Source: Jatrophihabitans sp. (GTDB lineage Bacteria > Actinomycetota > Actinomycetes > Mycobacteriales > Jatrophihabitantaceae). From it: a stretch of 5,271 nt of DNA. How positions within the stretch are numbered: position 1 is the first letter of the stretch; the number at the start of each line of letters is the position of its first letter. The stretch covers positions 1 through 5,271 of the forward strand of contig SCQZ01000229.1 of NCBI GenBank assembly GCA_004299665.1. The letters run 5' to 3'. The notes under the pieces are model-generated. The model did no database searches. It saw nothing but the letters and a program-made list of their open reading frames with translations, and was not told the DNA's origin. The translations under genes and the position numbers were made by a program. Shown piece after piece: positions 1-4,181 of this stretch.

Positions 1-837
1 CGGGAAGATGTCGATGACGCGGTCGATCGTCTGTGCGGCGCTTTGCGTGTGCAGGGTCGCGAGCACCAGGTGGCCCGTCTCGGCGGCGGTGATGGCCGTC
101 GACACCGTCTCCAGGTCGCGCAACTCGCCGACCAGGATGATGTCCGGGTCCTGGCGCAGCACGTGCTTGAGCGCGATCGCGAAGCCGCCGGTGTCGACGC
201 CGACCTCGCGCTGGTTCACCAGGCACTTCTTGTGCTGGTGGAGGAACTCGATCGGGTCCTCGATGGTGACGATGTGGTCGTGCCGGGTGCGGTTGGCCAG
301 GTCCAGCAGGCTCGCCAGGGTGGTCGTCTTGCCCGAGCCGGTCGGGCCGGTGACCAGCACCAGCCCGCGCGGCAGGTGTGCGAACCGCTCGATCTGGGAC
401 GGGATGCCCAGTTCGTCCAGCGGCTTGATCTCGTACGGGATGGCGCGCATGACCGAGCCGTAGGCGTTGCGCTGCTGGAACAGGTTCACCCGGAAGCGGG
501 ACACGCCGGGCACCGAGTACGCCAGATCCAGCTCCTGCTCGGTCTCGAAGCGCAGCCACTGCTCCGGGGTGACGATCGAGCGCACGAGCGCCACCGTGTC
601 CTCCCGGGTCAGCTTGTCGTAGCCGGGGAGCGCGGTCAGGTCGCCGTGGATGCGGATGGTGGGGGGCGCGCCGACGGTCAGGTGCAGGTCCGAGCCGTTG
701 CTCTCGATGAGTTGGGCCAGCATGGTGTCCAGCTGCGCCCGGGCAGCGGCAGGCTCGTCGGCCCCGTCGCCGGCAGCACCGGCTGCGGCATGCGATCCGA
801 CGGCGGAGTCGCTGACCGACTCGGTGAGAGCTTCCAC
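1..837 (-). CDS. pilT: PilT, type IV pilus retraction ATPase (C-terminus cut by window edge)
   Basis: Cytoplasmic hexameric ATPase that powers disassembly of the pilus fibre at the inner-membrane platform. The window holds the first 279 residues; family members are usually about 340-380, so roughly the last quarter is missing. Residues 1-35 are an Ala/Gly/Asp-rich tail. Then comes the PilT N-terminal domain (LAQLIESNGSDLHLTVGAPP, 40-59). The ATPase core follows: Walker A GPTGSGKT (164-171), Asp box VTIEDPIEF (190-198), Walker B LRQDPDIILVGELRD (228-242) and His box ATLHT (260-264). It has no two-CxxC zinc motif in the visible part, unlike PilB. The start is GTG: GAAGGGG lies 8 bases upstream, and the only other upstream codons before an in-frame TAG contain no start. 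It lies downstream of pilB on the same strand, after a 212-base gap with its own candidate promoter. Identity as PilT rather than another GspE-like ATPase is very likely from the domain layout and the neighbouring pilB. Confidence 0.95.
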   Translation of the reverse strand, partial: MEALTESVSDSAVGSHAAAGAAGDGADEPAAARAQLDTMLAQLIESNGSDLHLTVGAPPTIRIHGDLTALPGYDKLTREDTVALVRSIVTPEQWLRFETEQELDLAYSVPGVSRFRVNLFQQRNAYGSVMRAIPYEIKPLDELGIPSQIERFAHLPRGLVLVTGPTGSGKTTTLASLLDLANRTRHDHIVTIEDPIEFLHQHKKCLVNQREVGVDTGGFAIALKHVLRQDPDIILVGELRDLETVSTAITAAETGHLVLATLHTQSAAQTIDRVIDIFP

Positions 838-845
838 GACCGTTG

Positions 846-852
846 CCCCTTC
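846..852 (-). promoter_or_regulatory. Ribosome binding site of pilT
   Basis: GAAGGGG on the minus strand, 8 bases before the GTG at 837. It fixes the start of pilT, since no other start codon occurs between this GTG and the upstream in-frame TAG at 876-874. Confidence 0.7.
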
Positions 853-931
853 ACAACGACTCGCGCGCCCCCACTACGGCGATGGCGGTTCGTTCCTCGC
901 CCGGTCCCCACCTTGGCGAAACTTCACGCGA

Positions 932-960
932 ACCATACACACGCCACTGCAGGTTGTAAA
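932..960 (-). promoter_or_regulatory. Candidate sigma-70-type promoter for pilT
   Basis: On the minus strand, TTTACA (960-955, 5 of 6 to TTGACA) is followed after exactly 17 bases by TATGGT (937-932, 4 of 6 to TATAAT and a match to the actinobacterial TAnnnT form). Transcription would begin near 925, giving an untranslated leader of about 88 bases before the pilT GTG. The stretch is locally AT-richer than its surroundings. It implies that pilT can be expressed separately from pilB; read-through from pilB is not excluded, since I see no strong terminator after pilB. Confidence 0.5.
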
Positions 961-1049
961 GCCCTTGTTAGTTCATGCGGAATCTTCGGCTCCGCCGCGT
1001 GGCTCGGGCGCTCCCGTCGAACAGCGATGCGGACCCGATGGCGCCGCCG

Positions 1050-2720
1050 TCACACGGCGACGCGGAGCACCTCGGCCAGGGACGTCTCGCCGGCGAGCGC
1101 CTTGCGCAGCCCGTCCGTGCGCAGCATCTCCATGCCCTCCGCCATCGCCTGGCGCTGCACCTCGTGGGCGGACGCGCGGTCGACGGCGAGCCGCTCCACC
1201 GCCTCGCTGACCGGCATCACCTCGTGCAGCGCGATCCGGCCCCGGTAGCCGGTGCTCGCGCAGGAGCGACAGCCCACCGGCTGCCACAGCTGCGCCGGAG
1301 CCTCGATCGACTCGTACGGCCAGCGCGCCGCGGCGAGCTCGCTGCTGGTGGGCAGGTACGCCTCCTTGCACCACGAGCACAGCCGCCGCGCCAGCCGCTG
1401 GGCGAGGACGCAGTCCAGGGACGAGCCGACCAGGAACGGCTCGATGCCCATCTCGACGAGCCGGGTGACCGCGCTCGGCGCGTCGTTCGTGTGCAGGGTC
1501 GAGAGCACCAGGTGCCCGGTCAACGCGGCCTCGACCGCCAGTTGCGCCGTCACCCGGTCGCGGATCTCGCCGATGAGCACGATGTCCGGGTCCGAGCGCA
1601 GGATCGCCGGTAGCACGGCGGCGAAGGTCAGCCCCGCCTTGTGGTTCACCTGTACCTGGTTGACGCCGGGGAGCCGGTACTCCACCGGGTCCTCGACGGT
1701 GATGATGTTGACCTCGGGCTTGCTGATCTGCTTGAGGGTCGCGTACAGCGTCGTCGACTTGCCCGAGCCGGTGGGCCCGGTGACCAGCAGCATGCCGTGG
1801 GGTTTGGTGAACGACGCCGAGAACCGGCGGTAGTTCTCCTCGCCGAATCCCAGGCTCTTGAGCTCGAGGTCGATACCGCCGGTGTCGAGCACCCGCAGCA
1901 CGATCTTCTCGCCCCACACGGTCGGCAGCGTCGCGAGCCGCAGATCGACGTTGCGCGTGCCCATCTGCGTGGTGATGCGGCCGTTCTGCGGCACCCGCTT
2001 CTCGGTGATGTCGACGCTGGCCATGATCTTCAACCGACTGATCAGCGCCGACTGCAGCGCCCGCGGCACCGTCTCCACCTCGTGCAGCACGCCGTCGATG
2101 CGGTAGCGCACCCGGACGTCCTTCTCGCTCGGCTCCAGGTGCAGGTCCGAGGCCCGGCTCTCGATCGCCTGCTCGATCAGGGTGTTGACGTAGCGCACGA
2201 TCGGCGCCTCGGCGTTGACCGAGGCCAGCATCTCCAGCCCGGGGATGTTGTCGGCGGCGATGCTGGCGGCGACGTCGTCCAGGTCCGTCTCGGCCCGGTG
2301 CAGCCGGTCGACGGCCTTGGTCAACTCGTCGCGCGCCACGACCACCGGCCGTACCAGCAGCCCCGTCGCGGCGCGCACGTCGTCCAGCGCCAGGACGTCA
2401 CCGGGGTCCGCGGTGGCCACGACGATCTCGAGGTCGTCCAGCGCGATGCCCAGCACCTTGTGCCGGCGGGACAGGGCGGCCGGGATCTTCGCGGTTGCCG
2501 CCGCGTCGACCGGATACCCGACCAGGTCGACGCTCTTGAGCCCGTACGCCTCGGCCACCGCGTCGGCGAGCTCCAGTTCGCTGACGATGCGCTGGTCGAC
2601 GAGCACGTCGGCCAGGGCCTTGTCGCCCTCGTTCGCGGTGGTGACGGCAGCCTGCAGCTTCACCTGGTCGATGCCGTGATCGGACAGCGCCTTGACCAGG
2701 GCTCGCTGGGTCTGGTTCAC
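1050..2720 (-). CDS. pilB: PilB, type IV pilus assembly (extension) ATPase, GspE/PilB family
   Basis: Cytoplasmic hexameric motor that drives pilin polymerisation; 556 residues, the usual family length. Domains in order: a GspE/MshE-type N-terminal domain (about 32-140), the N2 domain with ASDLHLEP (190-197), then the ATPase core. Core motifs are Walker A GPTGSGKS (315-322), Asp box VEDPVE (342-347), Walker B DPDIVLIGE (377-385) and His box TLHT (408-411). A zinc-binding tetracysteine motif typical of PilB/GspE follows: CxxC at 448/451 and CxxC at 484/487. Two positions normally conserved in the family differ: Pro371, where Arg is usual (LRxxLRxDPD), and Val390, where Glu is usual (RDxET). 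The GTG start at 2720 is chosen because AAAGGGGG lies 6 bases upstream and the N-terminal domain begins here; an in-frame ATG at 2807 would add 29 unconserved residues. The adjacent pilT favours a type IV pilus over type II secretion. Confidence 0.95.
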   Translation of the reverse strand: MNQTQRALVKALSDHGIDQVKLQAAVTTANEGDKALADVLVDQRIVSELELADAVAEAYGLKSVDLVGYPVDAAATAKIPAALSRRHKVLGIALDDLEIVVATADPGDVLALDDVRAATGLLVRPVVVARDELTKAVDRLHRAETDLDDVAASIAADNIPGLEMLASVNAEAPIVRYVNTLIEQAIESRASDLHLEPSEKDVRVRYRIDGVLHEVETVPRALQSALISRLKIMASVDITEKRVPQNGRITTQMGTRNVDLRLATLPTVWGEKIVLRVLDTGGIDLELKSLGFGEENYRRFSASFTKPHGMLLVTGPTGSGKSTTLYATLKQISKPEVNIITVEDPVEYRLPGVNQVQVNHKAGLTFAAVLPAILRSDPDIVLIGEIRDRVTAQLAVEAALTGHLVLSTLHTNDAPSAVTRLVEMGIEPFLVGSSLDCVLAQRLARRLCSWCKEAYLPTSSELAAARWPYESIEAPAQLWQPVGCRSCASTGYRGRIALHEVMPVSEAVERLAVDRASAHEVQRQAMAEGMEMLRTDGLRKALAGETSLAEVLRVAV

Positions 2721-2726
2721 ACCGCG

Positions 2727-2734
2727 CCCCCTTT
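2727..2734 (-). promoter_or_regulatory. Ribosome binding site of pilB
   Basis: AAAGGGGG on the minus strand, 6 bases before the GTG at 2720. It supports that GTG over the upstream in-frame ATG at 2807, which has no comparable site and would add a Pro/Arg-rich segment outside the family domain. Confidence 0.75.
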
Positions 2735-2766
2735 GCTGGTCAACGACTCGCGCATGAGGGTACGCG

Positions 2767-2816
2767 AAAAGGGCCGCCATCGGGGTCGGCCGCGCGGACC
2801 CCGGCACTCGGGCGGC
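2767..2816 (-). promoter_or_regulatory. Nested GC-rich hairpin with short T run in the pilB leader (possible attenuator)
   Basis: Read on the minus strand, an outer stem GCCGCC (2816-2811) pairs with GGCGGC (2778-2773). It encloses a perfect 7-bp inner stem, CGGGGTC (2803-2797) with GACCCCG (2787-2781), with a 9-base loop. The outer stem is followed by CC and four T (2770-2767). The pilB GTG is 46 bases further on. The shape resembles a weak intrinsic terminator or attenuator, but the T run is short and the pilB transcription start is unknown. A second perfect hairpin lies just upstream at 2831-2847. In such GC-rich DNA this could be fortuitous. Confidence 0.3.
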
Positions 2817-2830
2817 AGCGGCGCCTCGTC

Positions 2831-2847
2831 CCGCCGCGCTCCGGCGG
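2831..2847. repeat. Perfect inverted repeat, 6-bp arms, 5-base loop
   Basis: CCGCCG (2831-2836) and CGGCGG (2842-2847) flank the loop CGCTC. It sits in the pilB/TetR divergent region, upstream of the nested hairpin at 2767-2816. Together they form a block of stable secondary structure if the pilB transcript starts further right. No function can be assigned from sequence alone. Confidence 0.35.
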
Positions 2848-2898
2848 CAGGGGGGCCGCCGTCCCGGGATGATCCTTTGAGCAGGCCTTGCGATTTTC

Positions 2899-2929
2899 TT
2901 GAGGTCGGGCGCACTATCGTCGCTAGCCT
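2899..2929 (+). promoter_or_regulatory. Candidate promoter of the TetR-family gene
   Basis: TTGAGG (2899-2904) and TAGCCT (2924-2929, fitting TAnnnT) are separated by 19 bases, slightly longer than ideal. TATCGT (2915-2920) is an alternative -10 without a good -35. Transcription would start near 2936, placing the palindrome at 2950-2963 just inside the transcript, where a bound repressor could block initiation or escape. Moderate to weak support. Confidence 0.3.
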
Positions 2930-2949
2930 GCCGGTCGATGCGGTGTACA

Positions 2950-2963
2950 TGACCGGACGGTCA
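2950..2963. promoter_or_regulatory. Candidate TetR operator: palindrome TGACCG-GA-CGGTCA
   Basis: A perfect inverted repeat with 6-base arms and a 2-base centre ends 19 bases before the ATG of the TetR-family gene. A further CGGTC half-site lies at 2932-2936, so the region carries CGGTC-N14-GACCG-N2-CGGTC. TetR repressors commonly bind short palindromes of this kind in the gap next to their own gene, so autoregulation is the natural inference. Whether the divergent pilB is also controlled cannot be told, since its promoter is not identified. Confidence 0.5.
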
Positions 2964-2968
2964 CAATC

Positions 2969-2974
2969 GGGGAG
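2969..2974 (+). promoter_or_regulatory. Ribosome binding site of the TetR-family gene
   Basis: GGGGAG lies 8 bases before the ATG at 2983 but only 2 bases before the alternative GTG at 2977. The spacing therefore favours the ATG. Confidence 0.65.
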
Positions 2975-2982
2975 TAGTGCTC

Positions 2983-3642
2983 ATGAGGTTGAGGTCGCAG
3001 CGTGGCGACATCCGGGCCCTGGTGCTGGATGCCGCCTATCGGGAGTTCGTCGAACACGGTGTCGCCGGGACGACCCTCGCCGCGATCGCGGCACGGGCCG
3101 GGGTGCGCACCGGCGCGGCTCGCGCTGAGTTCGCCACGACCGACGAGATCGTGCTGACCCTCATGCGCGAACAGGTCGTCGGCTACGTGGACGCCGCGCT
3201 CGTCGCCTTCGGTGACGGCACCGAGACCGAGGGCCTCGCGCGCATGGCCGAGGCGCTCACCGCCCGCGTCCGCTCCAGCGCGGGGTGGCACCAGATCCTG
3301 ACCGAGTACTACGCGCTCGCGCACCGGGACGAGCAACGGGCCGCGGCGTTGCGGCGCGAGCGCGCCGCGCTGCGCGAGGTGGTGGGCCGGGCGCTGGCCG
3401 TCTTCGTGGACGGCGGCCGGGTCGGCGCACTGCTCACCGCCGACGACATGGCCGTGGTGCTGCTGGCGCTGACGAACGGGCTGTCCTTCGAGGCCGGCAT
3501 CGATCCGGACGCCGTGCCGGCGGACCTGCTGAGCAGGGTCCTGATGCTCGGGGCAGATGGTGTGGCGTCCCCGGCGGTGACGGGCGCGACGGTGCCGGCA
3601 GTGACGGCGGTGGCGGCCGCGGCGGAGGCCCGGCCGGCCTGA
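2983..3642 (+). CDS. TetR/AcrR-family transcriptional regulator
   Basis: Predicted one-component DNA-binding regulator of 219 residues, normal for the family. The N-terminal helix-turn-helix domain spans about 10-57 (DAAYREFVEHGVAGTTLAAIAARAGV, then GVRTGAARAEF at 40-50). The rest is a helical ligand-binding and dimerisation domain containing WHQILTEYYALA and a charged helix rich in Arg and Glu, ending in an Ala/Val-rich low-complexity tail. The recognition-helix signature is atypical. The family usually has Leu-Tyr at positions corresponding to Ala46-Arg47 and Lys at the position of Thr53. The ATG is preferred over a GTG two codons upstream because of ribosome binding site spacing. It is divergent from pilB, with a palindromic candidate operator just upstream, and convergent with the CBS gene. 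The ligand and target genes cannot be told from sequence; self-repression and control of pilB are possible. Confidence 0.88.
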   Translation: MRLRSQRGDIRALVLDAAYREFVEHGVAGTTLAAIAARAGVRTGAARAEFATTDEIVLTLMREQVVGYVDAALVAFGDGTETEGLARMAEALTARVRSSAGWHQILTEYYALAHRDEQRAAALRRERAALREVVGRALAVFVDGGRVGALLTADDMAVVLLALTNGLSFEAGIDPDAVPADLLSRVLMLGADGVASPAVTGATVPAVTAVAAAAEARPA

Positions 3643-3643
3643 A

Positions 3644-3670
3644 CCGGCGGCGCGAGCCGCGGTCAGCCGG
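3644..3670. terminator. Hairpin in the convergent TetR/CBS gap, possible bidirectional terminator
   Basis: Only 20 bases separate the two converging stop codons. They contain GCGGC (3647-3651), a GCGA loop of the GNRA type and GCCGC (3656-3660). An alternative longer-range stem pairs CCGGC (3644-3648) with GCCGG (3666-3670), running into the end of the CBS gene. There is no T run on either strand, so intrinsic termination is uncertain; position is the main argument. Confidence 0.3.
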
Positions 3671-4100
3671 AGATGTACTGCTCGAGCTGGCCGCGGTCGC
3701 GCTCCAGCTGCCGCATGCGGCTGGAGACGACGTCTCCGATGGACACCAGCCCGACCAGCCGGCCGTCCGCGAGCACCGGCATGTGCCGGATCCGCCGCTG
3801 CGTCATCGTCGTCGCCACGCCGTCCAGGTCGTCGTCGGGGGAGCAGGTGAACAGCTGGCTGGTCATGATCTCGCGAATCTCGAGATCCACCACGTCCGCG
3901 CCGCGGGTGTGCAGGTTGCGCACGATGTCCCGCTCGGAGACGATGCCGCGGACCTCGTCGCCGTCGACGACGACGACCGCGCCGATCTTCTGGTCGGCCA
4001 GGGCGGCGAGCAGTTCGCGCACCAGCCCGTCGGGGGGCAGGGTCACGACGTCGCTGCCGGAGTGCGCCGGCTTCTCACGCAGGATGTCGGAGATCCTCAT
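3663..4100 (-). CDS. Protein with two CBS domains (stand-alone CBS pair)
   Basis: A soluble 145-residue protein made almost only of a tandem CBS pair (Bateman module). CBS pairs usually bind adenine nucleotides such as AMP, ATP or S-adenosylmethionine in the cleft between the repeats and act as energy or redox sensors. CBS1 spans about 4-67 and contains GIVSERDIVR (52-61). CBS2 spans about 74-130 and contains GLVSIGDVVSSR (117-128). Both show the G-h-h-S-x-x-D-h-h pattern whose Ser/Asp contact ribose in known structures. A short charged tail ending in LEQYISG follows; this resembles other small bacterial CBS proteins as I recall them. No enzymatic or transporter domain is attached, so its partner is unknown. 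It is separated from upstream dnaE2 by 81 bases with a probable terminator, so it is likely its own transcription unit. No ribosome binding site precedes the ATG, while a -10-like hexamer is placed for a leaderless message. Confidence 0.93.
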   Translation of the reverse strand: MRISDILREKPAHSGSDVVTLPPDGLVRELLAALADQKIGAVVVVDGDEVRGIVSERDIVRNLHTRGADVVDLEIREIMTSQLFTCSPDDDLDGVATTMTQRRIRHMPVLADGRLVGLVSIGDVVSSRMRQLERDRGQLEQYISG

Positions 4101-4106
4101 GGAACA

Positions 4107-4112
4107 ACGCTA
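4107..4112 (-). promoter_or_regulatory. -10 element giving a leaderless CBS-gene transcript
   Basis: On the minus strand TAGCGT (4112-4107) fits the actinobacterial TAnnnT form, and its last T is exactly 7 bases before the A of the ATG at 4100. Transcription would therefore start at or next to the start codon. The 20 bases upstream contain no Shine-Dalgarno-like purine run. No clear -35 is visible, which is common for actinobacterial promoters. Confidence 0.5.
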
Positions 4113-4135
4113 GCGGAATCCGGACCCGGCGCGCA

Positions 4136-4179
4136 GGACCGCGGCGCGGTCCGGGCCCGGACCGCCGGGTTCGTCCCGG
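4136..4179 (-). terminator. Hairpin cluster after dnaE2, probable terminator
   Basis: Directly after the dnaE2 stop (4184-4182), the minus strand can form a 5-bp stem with a 5-base loop (CCGGG 4179-4175 with CCCGG 4169-4165). Next comes the strong hairpin of the 20-bp palindrome (4165-4146). A further copy of the arm (4142-4136) can pair with 4152-4146 in a mutually exclusive 7-bp stem. There is no T run. Placement straight after a long gene and the stability of the stems favour termination, but an operator role for the downstream CBS gene is an alternative. Confidence 0.45.
4146..4165. repeat. Perfect 20-bp palindrome with a third half-site
   Basis: GCGGTCCGGG (4146-4155) is followed immediately by its exact reverse complement (4156-4165). 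A further inverted copy of the outer seven bases, GGACCGC, lies at 4136-4142, separated by GGC. It sits between the dnaE2 stop and the CBS gene promoter, about 46 to 65 bases upstream of the predicted CBS transcription start. Confidence 0.8.
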
Positions 4180-4181
4180 GA

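Noticed and set aside
47..78. Near-identical stretches at 47-78 and 1490-1521, and again at 329-360 and 1758-1789
   Set aside because: These encode the shared His-box and Walker A motifs of the paralogous PilT and PilB, so they reflect family homology and common codon bias rather than a repeat element.
977..995. GCGGA-N9-TCCGC inverted repeat after pilB
   Set aside because: The stem is only 5 bp with a large loop and no T run, too weak to call a pilB terminator.
43..1248. Long rightward open frame opposite pilT and the end of pilB
   Set aside because: It is an antisense shadow produced by GC-rich codon bias. The product is low-complexity, rich in Arg, Ala, Gly and Gln, with no domain, and both conserved ATPases lie on the other strand.
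2721..2807. Upstream in-frame ATG start for pilB at 2807
   Set aside because: The 29 extra residues do not resemble the N-terminal domain, and the ribosome binding site lies 6 bases before the GTG at 2720.
2717..2950. Leftward 77-codon open frame across the pilB/TetR intergenic region
   Set aside because: It contains codons rare in this genome (CTA, ATA, AGA, TCA, GGA), overlaps the candidate operator and promoter, and lacks a domain. Only its last 12 codons are mentioned as a possible coupled mini-ORF.
1641..3128. Rightward 495-codon open frame opposite pilB, running into the TetR gene
   Set aside because: The opposite strand encodes a complete PilB with every family motif. This frame has no recognisable domain and crosses the promoter region into a different frame of the TetR gene.
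3867..3887. Inverted repeat GATCTCG-N7-CGAGATC
   Set aside because: It lies inside the CBS gene and is explained by the coding sequence for EIREIM; there is no sign of a separate role.
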